DNA of 64,000 bases from Thauera aromatica K172 (GTDB lineage: Bacteria > Pseudomonadota > Gammaproteobacteria > Burkholderiales > Rhodocyclaceae). Positions 47,000 through 55,268 of this stretch are shown here, piece after piece. The DNA is taken from contig NZ_CP028339.1 of assembly GCF_003030465.1 (NCBI RefSeq), positions 1,488,001-1,552,000 of the forward strand. The letters run 5' to 3'. Under the pieces are notes generated by a model, which was not told where the DNA came from, searched no databases, and worked only from the letters and a program-made list of their open reading frames with translations. Numbering within the stretch: position 1 is the first letter of the stretch; the number at the start of each line of letters is the position of its first letter. Both the position numbers and the translations under genes were made by a program.

Positions 47000-47896
47000 C
47001 TAATCGTTTGCGTACTGCTCGACGCCGGCGCGGCCGTGCCAGAAGCCGTTGCAGGGCTCGGCGACCATCCACGCGCGGCTGGCGGCGAGGGCCTCGGCTG
47101 GGGTCGTGGCGCCGTCGAGCGCGGCGCGAAAGAGCGCGACCACCTGGGCGGTGTCGGCACCCTGCGGGCTGATGCGCAGCACTTCGCCGTGCTCGCGTAC
47201 CGCGGCCAGGTCGCCGAGCAGGTTGTGCACCCGCGCCGACTGTGTCTGGACGCCGTTCAGGGTCAGGAAAGGCTCGCCTTCGCGGGTGCGCAGGGTGATA
47301 CCGTCCAGGATCGACAGGCAGCGGAACTCGCAGGTGTCCTTCTGCAGGTTGAAATGGCGGGCGGTGAAGCAGCGCGCCGAGTGCGCCAGCGGCAGGCGGC
47401 CGTAGGCGAAGATTTCGGTCTCGATCGGCGCGGCGAGGCCGGCGCGCAGCTCGGCGAGGGTGGTGGCGGAGAGCTCGGGGGCCACCGCCCAGCGGGTGGC
47501 GCCGGTGTCGGCCAGGAGCTGCAGGGTGTGCGGGTTGAAGACGTTCAGGGTCGGGCCGGCGATCCAGTTTGCCACCCCGGCTTCGGCGAGCAGGCGTACC
47601 GAGCCCATGTCGTTGGCTTCGACGCGGAAATCGGTCTGGCGCACGATGCGGCGCAGCGCCTTGAGGTCGGATTCGGATTCGATCAGGCTCTGGGTGCTGA
47701 TCACCACTTCCTTGCCTGCGGCGGCGAGCATGTGGCCGACTTCGAACCAGTCGTCGAGGCGCAGCTCATGGCGGCGCGAGCATACGGTTTCGCCCAGATA
47801 GACGCTGTCGACCGGGCTGTCGGCGAGGCCGGCGTAGAAATCGAGCACGCTCTGGCGCGGCCAGTAGTAGAGCAGGGGGCCGAGGGCGAGTTTCAT
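47000..47896 (-). CDS. ubiV: O2-independent ubiquinone hydroxylation protein UbiV (U32 peptidase family)
   Basis: With UbiU this 298-aa protein hydroxylates the ubiquinone ring without oxygen. Family motifs are YLGETVCSRRHELR near residue 35 and the 4Fe-4S cysteines in HSARCFTARHFNLQKDTCEFRC near 175-195. Loss of the usual protease context and pairing with ubiU support UbiV rather than a peptidase. It follows ubiU by 82 nt. Ubiquinone is the electron donor for NarGHI, so the placement next to denitrification genes is functional. Confidence 0.92.
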   Translation of the reverse strand: MKLALGPLLYYWPRQSVLDFYAGLADSPVDSVYLGETVCSRRHELRLDDWFEVGHMLAAAGKEVVISTQSLIESESDLKALRRIVRQTDFRVEANDMGSVRLLAEAGVANWIAGPTLNVFNPHTLQLLADTGATRWAVAPELSATTLAELRAGLAAPIETEIFAYGRLPLAHSARCFTARHFNLQKDTCEFRCLSILDGITLRTREGEPFLTLNGVQTQSARVHNLLGDLAAVREHGEVLRISPQGADTAQVVALFRAALDGATTPAEALAASRAWMVAEPCNGFWHGRAGVEQYAND

Positions 47897-47978
47897 CGTT
47901 GGGGTCTCGTTCGATCGGGGTTGTACGGCAGGTGGGCGGCGTGTGCCGGAGCCCCGCGCCGCGGGGTGCGGCGCGGCC

Positions 47979-48992
47979 TCACTTCCAGGGGCGGTAATAG
48001 GCGCCCAGGGTGTGGGCCTGGCCTTCCGAGACCTTGTTCAGTTCGGCCATCCACGCCGGCAGCACGGTGAACGATTCGGGCGCCGCGCGCAGCTTGTCGA
48101 GCGCGGCGCGCCAGACCTTGGTGACCTGGGTGACGTAGGCCGGGCTGCGCTGGCGGCCTTCGATCTTGATCGCGCGGATGCCGATGCGGGCGAGTTCGGG
48201 GAGCAGCTCGAGGGTGTTGAGGCTGGTCGGCTCCTCGAGCGCGTAGTAGGTCTCGTCGTTGACTTCGAAGCGGCCCTTGCACAGCGTCGGGTAGCCGGCA
48301 CGTTCACCTTCGGCGAAGCGGTCGATGAGGATGCCGTTGAGGCGCGTTTCCATGCCCTGCGGGGTGTCTTCCCAGCGCACGTGCTTGCCCGGCGAGCAGG
48401 CGCCGTTGCAGTTGGGCGATTCTCCGGTGGCGTAGGCCGACAGCGCGCAGCGGCCTTCGACCATCACGCACAGGCCGCCGAAGCCGAACACTTCGATTTC
48501 CACCGGCGAGTGGGCGATGACGTTCTCGACCTGGGCCATCGACAGCACCCGCGGCAGCACTGCGCGCTGGATGCCGAAGCGCTCGTGGTAGAAGTTGATC
48601 GCCTCGTAGCTGGTGGCCGAGCCCTGCACCGACAGGTGCAGGCGCAGATCCGGGTGGGTCTTGGCAGCGTAGGCCATCAGCCCGGGATCGGCGAGGATCA
48701 GGGCGTCGAGGCCGAATTCTGCGGCACGGTCGATGGCGGCGGTCCAGCTCGACCAGTTGCCGGCCTGCGGGTAGGTATTGAGCGCGAGCAGCACTTTGCG
48801 GCCGCGGGCGTGGGCGTAGGCGATGCCTTCGCGCATCTGCGCCGGATCGAAGTTCAAACCGGTGAAGTTGCGCGCGTTGGTGGCGTCCTTGAAGCCGAGA
48901 TAGACGCAATCGGCGCCGTGGTCGATGGCGGCCTTGAGGGCCGGCAGGCTGCCGGCGGGGCAGACGAGCTCGATCGGGGTGTGGGCAGTCAT
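47979..48992 (-). CDS. ubiU: O2-independent ubiquinone hydroxylation protein UbiU (U32 peptidase family)
   Basis: This 337-aa partner of UbiV begins MTAHTPIELVCPAGSLPALKAAIDHGADCVYLGF. A 4Fe-4S cluster is formed by cysteines in GFGGLCVMVEGRCALSAYATGESPNCNGACSPG near residues 165-195. The C-terminal AIKIEGRQRSPAYVTQVT is typical of U32 proteins. A GTG at 49025 would add eleven residues. ubiT is not adjacent. Confidence 0.93.
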   Translation of the reverse strand: MTAHTPIELVCPAGSLPALKAAIDHGADCVYLGFKDATNARNFTGLNFDPAQMREGIAYAHARGRKVLLALNTYPQAGNWSSWTAAIDRAAEFGLDALILADPGLMAYAAKTHPDLRLHLSVQGSATSYEAINFYHERFGIQRAVLPRVLSMAQVENVIAHSPVEIEVFGFGGLCVMVEGRCALSAYATGESPNCNGACSPGKHVRWEDTPQGMETRLNGILIDRFAEGERAGYPTLCKGRFEVNDETYYALEEPTSLNTLELLPELARIGIRAIKIEGRQRSPAYVTQVTKVWRAALDKLRAAPESFTVLPAWMAELNKVSEGQAHTLGAYYRPWK

Positions 48993-49050
48993 GAGGTGCG
49001 GGTTGGAGTCGAAAGACCGTACCACGGGGGCATTGGTTGCCCGCCGTGCT

Positions 49051-50250
49051 TCAGTTCGGGATTTTCCAAAAGGAAACGTCGTTTATGTTGCAGTCATTTG
49101 AGGGCTGGGTGCAGAGACAGTGAGCCTCTTTGGATTGCATGACAGACGGTCTGTGATGAACGATCCATGACAAATCGTAGTTTACTGTAGTGCTTGTAGG
49201 CATGGGCTGATGCTCGCCATGCAACAGGAACATTCCCATCGCAGCTGCGGCTACAGCTGCGCCGAACTGTAAGGCCCGGAGGCGGCCTTCACCTTCAAGG
49301 AGGTTGGGACGGTTCGCTTCGGTTTGCATGCACCCAGGTCCTCGGTTATTCAATGGGTTACATGGATTGGTCGTGGAGGGCGCCGCCGTCGAGGACGACG
49401 TGGTCGGGGTGACCTCGTCGAAGCGCAGGACGCTGCCGCCGTGTTCGGTGGCGAAGGCTTGCGCGTCGGCCTCGCGGGCGAAAGAGGCGGCGGTCGGGCC
49501 CATCGAGCCCAGGCGGCTCAGCGCCGGCGGGAACACGGTGGACAGCCCGTACAGGGTGCGCACGTCGTCGAGGCTGAAGATGTTGAGGATGCGGAATACG
49601 TCGGCCGGATTGAGCAACAGCAGGTAGGGCAGGGCCTCGCCGCCCCACTGCCCGCCGCTGAGCACCAGCGCGCCGAGCAGCAGCAGGTCGAACACGAGGA
49701 CGAAGAAGAACCACAGCGCGATCGCCAGCCCCGAAGCGCGGGTGCGGTCGGCGGCGAACACCGACAGCATCACCGCCAGGCTCAGAAAGGCGCAGCCGAG
49801 CAGCACCGAACTGGCCATGAAGCCGAAGTAGTGGAACAGCGCGGCCAGATCGAGCTGGGCGGAGAGCACCAGGCCGACGAGGCCGAAGCCGGCCACGGTG
49901 GAGAAGGCGAGCGCCGCGGCGAGGCCGAGGTACTTGCCCAGCAGCAGCTCGCCGCGGGTGATCGGCATCGACAGCAGGAGTTCGAGCGAGCCGCGCTCGC
50001 GCTCGCCGACGATGGCGTCGAACCCCAGCAGCAGCGCGATCAGCGGGATCAGGTAGATCACCAGGCTGACCAGGCTGGCGATCGTGACTTCGATCGAGCG
50101 GAAACCCACCGTGCCCTGCTGGGCCGCGCCGAAGTAAGCGATCGACAGCGCGAATGCGGTGAATACCAGCGCCACCGCCAGCACCCAGCGGTTGCGGATG
50201 CGGTCCCAGAACTCCTTGCCGGCGATGGCGGCGATCTGCGCGAACTCCAT
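49051..50250 (-). pseudogene. nosY: nosY permease fused to the C-terminus of nosL by apparent deletion
   Basis: The first about 245 residues are NosY, the ABC-2 permease of the copper-site maturation transporter: MEFAQIAAIAGKEFWDRIRNRW, GFDAIVGERERGSLELLLSMPITRGELLLGKYLG, LLLLNPADVFRILNIF, and five membrane helices. After STVFPPALS (about 49515) the sequence changes to GSMGPTAASFAREADAQAFATEHGGSVLRFDEV, which looks like the end of the lipoprotein copper chaperone NosL. The last NosY helix and most of NosL are missing. An unrelated-looking 90-residue tail follows to 49051. The product would be 399 aa instead of about 275. Whether it still works is unknown. The start overlaps nothing; nosF lies 11 nt upstream. 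Confidence 0.75.
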
Positions 50251-50261
50251 GCCTGCTCCTT

Positions 50262-51206
50262 TCAGTCGGAAAAGCCGAAGAACACGTCTTCGAGCGAAGG
50301 TTCGTGGACGGTGAGATCGAGCACCGTGTCGCCCAGGCCGGCGAGTGCGGCGATCACCGCCATCTTGGTTTCGCGCCGGCACTGCACCGCGACGTGGTCG
50401 TCGCGCGCCTCGACCGCGCCCACCGGCAGGTGGCCGAGTGCGGCGCGTACCGCGGCGAAGTCGGCCGGGGCCACGCGCACGGCAAACCACAGCGGCAGGT
50501 CCATCTGCTCGCGCAGCGCCTGCACGGTGCCGCTGGCCTGGACCTTGCCTGCGGCCATGATCGCCAGCCGGTCCACGCGCTCCTGAATCTCGGCGAGGAT
50601 GTGCGAGGTGATGACGATGGTCACGCCGGCGCTCTTCAACTGGCGCAGGATCGTATAAAAACCGCGGATCGCCTCCGGGTCGAGGCCGGTGGTGGGCTCG
50701 TCGAGGAACAGCAGCTTGGGGTCGCCGAGCAGGGCCTGGGCGAAGCCGAGGCGCTGGCGCATCCCTTTGGAGTATTCGCGGACGCGCCGGCGGGCGGCGT
50801 GGGCGAGGCCGACGCGTTCGAGCAGTTCGCCGTTGCGCGCCGCGGGCACGCCTTTGAGGCGGGCGAAGAACTGCAGCGTCTCGAGCCCGGTGAGGTTGTC
50901 GTAGAGGACGACGTTCTCCGGCAGGTAGCCGAGCTTGCGCCGCACCGCGCGGAATTCGCCGCCGGTGCCGACGCCGGCGCCGTCGATGCGGATCTCGCCC
51001 GCGGTCGCGGGGATGAGGCCGAGCATCATCTTGAACAGCGTGCTCTTGCCGGCGCCGTTGTGGCCGATCAGGCCGAACAGCTCGCCGCAGCGGATTTCCA
51101 GGTCGACGCCGTCGACGGCGCGGATCGGGCCGTAGTGCTTGTGCACGCCGCGCACCGCGATCAGCGGCGCGGCGGCGTCATTGGGGGCGGGGGAAGTGTC
51201 GGCCAC
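50262..51206 (-). CDS. nosF: ABC transporter ATP-binding protein NosF
   Basis: This 314-aa ATPase, which energises NosY for NosZ copper-centre (CuZ) maturation, carries Walker A GHNGAGKST near residue 48, the Q-loop/ENVVLYDNLTG region, signature YSKGMRQRLGFAQAL near 147 and Walker B LLFLDEPTTGLDP. The C-terminal segment ends in EPSLEDVFFGFSD. Its start overlaps the nosD end by 29 nt. Confidence 0.95.
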   Translation of the reverse strand: MADTSPAPNDAAAPLIAVRGVHKHYGPIRAVDGVDLEIRCGELFGLIGHNGAGKSTLFKMMLGLIPATAGEIRIDGAGVGTGGEFRAVRRKLGYLPENVVLYDNLTGLETLQFFARLKGVPAARNGELLERVGLAHAARRRVREYSKGMRQRLGFAQALLGDPKLLFLDEPTTGLDPEAIRGFYTILRQLKSAGVTIVITSHILAEIQERVDRLAIMAAGKVQASGTVQALREQMDLPLWFAVRVAPADFAAVRAALGHLPVGAVEARDDHVAVQCRRETKMAVIAALAGLGDTVLDLTVHEPSLEDVFFGFSD

Positions 51207-52479
51207 GCCATTGGCTCCAGTCGGGGTTGTGCGGCAGCATCCGCGGGTTCGGGTCGACGATGCTCGGTGCGCGCAAGAGCGGGAACTGCTGGCCCACCAG
51301 GCGCAGGGTCTGCACCGCCGGGCTGGCGAGCAGCAGCTTCATCAGCGGGTGGCGCCAGGACAGGCGGTCGACGAGGTCGTTGGCCTCGTAGCGGACGTCG
51401 CCGGCGCCGTCGCCGTCGCGGTCCCAGCCCAGGTAGTTGCTCCAGTAGTTGCCCGCCTGCTCGCCCCAGGGCAGGTCGCGGGCGCCGACGTAGCGTACCT
51501 GCTCGCGGTTGAGGATGAAGTCGTTGCCTTCGACTTCGTTGTTCTTCGAGCCCGCCCACAGGTGCACGCCGACGACGTTGTCGACCACGGTGTTGCCGCG
51601 CAGGGTGTTGTATTCGGCATCGTAGATGAAGAAGCCGCGCTGGTTGCCGGCGACGACGTTGCCTTCGATGGTCGAGTCCTGGATCGTGCGCAGCATGATG
51701 CCGTGATCCGAATTGGCCCAGGCGCGGTTGTTGCGCACGGTGAGGCGGCGCACTTCCATCAGCGCGAGGCCGCCGCGGTTCATCCAGGTGTCGTTGCCTT
51801 CCCAGACGTTGTCGTAGGCGTTCATGTAGTGCGTGCCGTAGCGGCTGTGGTGCAGGCGGTTGGCGCGGAACACGGCGTCGTGCGAGACATCGACGTAGAG
51901 CGCGTCGCGCACGAAGCTGATGTTGTTGCCGAGGATCTGTGCACGGTGGGTGTTGTAGAGCTGGATGCCGTTGCCGCGCTTGACCGACATGTAATCGCGC
52001 TTGCCGGTGATGACGTTATTCTCCACTCGGACGTCGTTGGCCTTCTCGATCCACAGCCCGAACAGGTTGTAGGCGAGGTCGCAGTTGCGCACGAGCGCAT
52101 GGTCGGCGCCGGGCTGTATGTAGATGCCGGCATTCTGCTCGCCGAGGTGATCTCCCGAGTTCCAGATGATGAAACCTTCAATGGTGACGCCAGGGGCGGC
52201 AATCCGGACCACGTCACCGCGACCTTGCCCGTCGAGCGTCGGCCGGTCGAGCCCGCGCAGGGTCAGCGGCTTGGCGATGAGGAGGTTCTCGGCATAGCGT
52301 GCGCGCTCGATCTCGATCACGTCGCCGGGCTGGGCGCGCTCGATCGCGGCCTGGATCGACTCCCCCGCGCGCACGCGCAGCGTCGCGGCCAGGGTGTCGC
52401 CGGCGGTGACGAGGCCGAGCGCGACGAGCAGCAGGCCGGCCGCCAGTGCGCGCAGGCGCCGGACGTGGTTGGGGGACAT
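51178..52479 (-). CDS. nosD: Periplasmic copper-site maturation protein NosD
   Basis: This 433-aa protein has a signal peptide (RRLRALAAGLLLVALGLVTAG...LAA, cleaved near residue 31), followed by a right-handed beta-helix of CASH/NosD repeats (NGIQLYNTHRAQILGNNISF, RRLTVRNNRAWANSDHGIML and similar). It ends with the NosD C-terminal AGNYWSNYLGWDRDGDGAGD segment. NosD works with NosFY to deliver the sulfide/copper of CuZ. It follows the small membrane protein gene by 8 nt. Confidence 0.95.
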   Translation of the reverse strand: MSPNHVRRLRALAAGLLLVALGLVTAGDTLAATLRVRAGESIQAAIERAQPGDVIEIERARYAENLLIAKPLTLRGLDRPTLDGQGRGDVVRIAAPGVTIEGFIIWNSGDHLGEQNAGIYIQPGADHALVRNCDLAYNLFGLWIEKANDVRVENNVITGKRDYMSVKRGNGIQLYNTHRAQILGNNISFVRDALYVDVSHDAVFRANRLHHSRYGTHYMNAYDNVWEGNDTWMNRGGLALMEVRRLTVRNNRAWANSDHGIMLRTIQDSTIEGNVVAGNQRGFFIYDAEYNTLRGNTVVDNVVGVHLWAGSKNNEVEGNDFILNREQVRYVGARDLPWGEQAGNYWSNYLGWDRDGDGAGDVRYEANDLVDRLSWRHPLMKLLLASPAVQTLRLVGQQFPLLRAPSIVDPNPRMLPHNPDWSQWRGRHFPRPQ

Positions 52480-52487
52480 CGCTGGGC

Positions 52488-52916
52488 TCAGAGCAGCAGC
52501 AGGCCGGCCGATTTGAGGCCGATGAACAGGGCGGCGCCGATCAGCAGGTTCTTGAAGCCGACGTAGCACACCATGTCCATGCGGCTGGCGCGGCGGTAAC
52601 GCCGCCCCCACCACGGCCCTTCCTTGACGTAGGGCTTGGCGCCCAGGCGCACCAGCACTTCGAACACGCTCCAGCCGAACCACCAGCCGATGATGGTGCC
52701 GGCGCTGAGCTGGCCCATCGCCGCCAGCACCCAGGCCACGCTGGCGGCGGCGGCGAGCGCCAGGCTCGCCGCCTGTACCGCGCGCTGGCGCTGGAAGGCG
52801 CTGCGGCTCCATGGCCACAGGTGGTCCCAGGCTTCGGCGGCGAGACGCTTGAGCAGGCTGCCCTCGGCTGCGTACGGGGGGTGGACCGGTTCGGTCAGCA
52901 TGCGCGGATCGACCAT
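52488..52916 (-). CDS. Conserved membrane protein of the nos cluster
   Basis: This 142-aa protein has an N-terminal soluble part (MVDPRMLTEPVHPPYAAEGS) and two or three membrane helices (LALAAAASVAWVLAAMG, GTIIGWWFGWSVFEVLVRLG, FKNLLIGAALFIGLKSAGLLLL). It lies between nosR and nosD on the same strand (18 and 8 nt gaps), so it belongs to the operon. I do not recognise a named family. A role next to NosR in electron transfer or assembly is only a guess. Confidence 0.8.
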   Translation of the reverse strand: MVDPRMLTEPVHPPYAAEGSLLKRLAAEAWDHLWPWSRSAFQRQRAVQAASLALAAAASVAWVLAAMGQLSAGTIIGWWFGWSVFEVLVRLGAKPYVKEGPWWGRRYRRASRMDMVCYVGFKNLLIGAALFIGLKSAGLLLL

Positions 52917-52934
52917 GATTCTCTCCTTGCCGGA

Positions 52935-55106
52935 TCAGGCGTTCGGTGCCCGCGCGGGCACGGGCGTGATCGGGATGTAGTAGCCGTCGGCGCCGATCGG
53001 CGTCAGCGACTGGCCGGCCTTGGCGCGGCGCTTGCGCTCGTCGGCCAGCGGCGGGCAGACATGGTTGTCGGTGTACAGCACCATGCAGTCCAGGCACAGC
53101 ATGCATTCGCGGTGGTCGATGCGGCCCTTGTCGTCGATCGCGAGCGAGCCGCAGCCCTTCGCGCAAGCCTTGCAGCTGTTGCATTCCTGCTTGCGGCGCA
53201 GACCGAACCAGCGGAAGGTCGAGGGCATCGCCAGCGCGGCGCCGAGCGGGCACAGATACTTGCAGAACGGGCGCTCGATGAAGATCGACAGGCCGAGCAG
53301 GCCGGCGGCGAACAGGGTGTAGGGCCAGCTGCGGTTGAACAGGCCGACGAGGAAGGTGGTCTTGAAGGGCTCGACTTCGGCGAGCTTCTCCGCCAGACCG
53401 ATCGAGAACATCGACACCGCGAGCAGGCCGAAGAACACGCCGTACTTCACCCATTTCAGGCGGTTGTGCCATTTCATCGGCAGCGCGAACTGGAAACGCT
53501 GCAGGCCGATCGCGCGCGAGACCTTGTAGATCATCTCCGACAGCGAGCCGAACGGGCACAGCCAGCCGCAGAACAGGCCGCGGCCCCAGACGAACACGGT
53601 GACGATGATGAAGATCCAGAACAGGAAGATGAACGGGTCGGTCAGGAACAGTTCCCACTGCCACTGGAACAGCAACGAGTGGAACCAGGTCAGCACCTGC
53701 GTGATCGAGGGCTGGGCGAGCAGGCCGAAGCCGACGAAGCCGATGCTGATCGTCCACGCGCCGTACTTGAAGAGGTTGACCGGCCACTTGTTCTTGCGCG
53801 TCGAGCGTCGGGTGAGCGTGTCGCGGTTCGCATAGATGGCGGCGACCGCCACGAGCAGGGCGGCGAACAGGGCGATTTCCACCGCGCGCGTCTTCCATAC
53901 CCGCACCCAGGGGGCATCGGGTTTGTTCACTTCGGGGCGGCCGCCTTCCAGGTAGCGGTCGGCGAGCCAGTATTCGGTGTCGAAGTTCACGAAGGTGCGC
54001 GCGCCGGTCTCGCGGTCGACGCGGTTGCCGAGGAAGATGAACTTCCACGGGAAGGCGCCGGAGAAGGCCGCAGAGCGCACGATGAAGATGCCCGACTCGG
54101 TGAAGGCGGGGGCACCGGCGGCGCTGACGCCGTAGAGGTTGAGGTAGTCGAGGTCGCGGAAGGTGAACGCGTCCTGGCCCTGGCGGATCTGGACGCGGTC
54201 GTAGATGCCGCCGCGCACGAAGCCCGAGCCCTTGAACGACTCCCGGCCGCCGCTGCGGATCACGAAGAGGGCGTGCTCGCCTTCGGCCAGGCGCGACATC
54301 AGCGCGCGCCAGCCGGCTTCGCCGAGGATCGCACGGCCGATTTCCGGATGGTTCAGGTAGCCGAACCAGAGCTCGATGAACGGCGTCGCGCTGCGCTCGA
54401 GGCCGACCTGCTCGGGCCGGACGGTGAGGCGCTGGACGGCGCCTTCGTCGACCAGCGCGGCCCAGTCGAGCGTGCGGCCGGCATCCTTGAGCTTCGCCTG
54501 CGGGCGGATGGTCGGCTCGAGGATGCCGACCTGGCGGGCGACCGCGGCGCCCGAGGCCATCATCACCTGGTTCTGGGCGATGACGGTGACGGTGGCGCCG
54601 GAGATGGCGTCGAGGCCGATGATCTCTTCTTCGGGGCGGGAGCGGCCGATCTCGATGTTGTCGCCGACGAACTTGCCCAGGTACTGCTCGTTGAACTTGA
54701 TCAGGGACGATTCGGGAATGCCGAGCAGCAGGATCGGCTCGGAGTGCTTGAGGATCTTGACGCCGACGAAGCGGCCTTCGGTGTTCATGCCGATCAGCGT
54801 GACCACCGGCTTGCCCGAGTAGGCCGGGGTGTCGGTGATGTCGGTCGACAGCATCACGTAGCCGAGCAGCTTGCGCGTGCCGTTTTCATCCGCATAGCCC
54901 TCGACGTAGCGCGGCTGGCCCTTGCGTTCGGAGAAGTGCGTGGCGCCGGGCAGGACTTCGCCACAGGGTACGTAGTCGCACAGCGCGGGAGCGGTGTTCA
55001 GCTCCGGTGGCAGTTTGGCCTCGTAGGCGCTAGCCATGACGGATGAAGGGCCGAACAGCATGAAAGCGGCGAGCCAGGCGTTGCAGACCGCACGAAGAAA
55101 TCTCAT
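52935..55106 (-). CDS. nosR: NosR, membrane iron-sulfur/flavoprotein for N2O reduction
   Basis: This 723-aa protein begins with a signal-like segment (MRFLRAVCNAWLAAFMLFG). A periplasmic FMN-binding domain follows, with DAISGATVTVIAQNQ, whose Thr is the flavin-attachment site, near residue 190. Then come six helices with CxxxCP motifs (FCGWLCPFGS, FCKYLCPLGA) and two 4Fe-4S clusters (CNSCKACAKGCGS, CMLCLDCMVLY). NosR is needed for NosZ activity and supplies electrons to it. An alternative Met at 55169 would add 21 residues and has a slightly better upstream AAAGG. It lies 162 nt downstream of nosZ. Confidence 0.95.
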   Translation of the reverse strand: MRFLRAVCNAWLAAFMLFGPSSVMASAYEAKLPPELNTAPALCDYVPCGEVLPGATHFSERKGQPRYVEGYADENGTRKLLGYVMLSTDITDTPAYSGKPVVTLIGMNTEGRFVGVKILKHSEPILLLGIPESSLIKFNEQYLGKFVGDNIEIGRSRPEEEIIGLDAISGATVTVIAQNQVMMASGAAVARQVGILEPTIRPQAKLKDAGRTLDWAALVDEGAVQRLTVRPEQVGLERSATPFIELWFGYLNHPEIGRAILGEAGWRALMSRLAEGEHALFVIRSGGRESFKGSGFVRGGIYDRVQIRQGQDAFTFRDLDYLNLYGVSAAGAPAFTESGIFIVRSAAFSGAFPWKFIFLGNRVDRETGARTFVNFDTEYWLADRYLEGGRPEVNKPDAPWVRVWKTRAVEIALFAALLVAVAAIYANRDTLTRRSTRKNKWPVNLFKYGAWTISIGFVGFGLLAQPSITQVLTWFHSLLFQWQWELFLTDPFIFLFWIFIIVTVFVWGRGLFCGWLCPFGSLSEMIYKVSRAIGLQRFQFALPMKWHNRLKWVKYGVFFGLLAVSMFSIGLAEKLAEVEPFKTTFLVGLFNRSWPYTLFAAGLLGLSIFIERPFCKYLCPLGAALAMPSTFRWFGLRRKQECNSCKACAKGCGSLAIDDKGRIDHRECMLCLDCMVLYTDNHVCPPLADERKRRAKAGQSLTPIGADGYYIPITPVPARAPNA

Positions 55107-55268
55107 TGCAGCAACAGGGAAAGCGTGGAAGCAATCCGTCCATCCGAAACGGGGTTCGCCGGCGGTCATGAAAAAGCCTTTTGTCCTGGGAAGACGGGCG
55201 CACCTTGCCCGCAGGCGGCGCGGTCCGTCGGTACCCGCGGTGTCCGACGGACCGCGCCTACGTGGCAC

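Noticed and set aside
52446-55046. Frame of about 870 codons opposite nosR and nosD
   Set aside because: Shadow of NosR/NosD, which have complete motifs and signal peptides.
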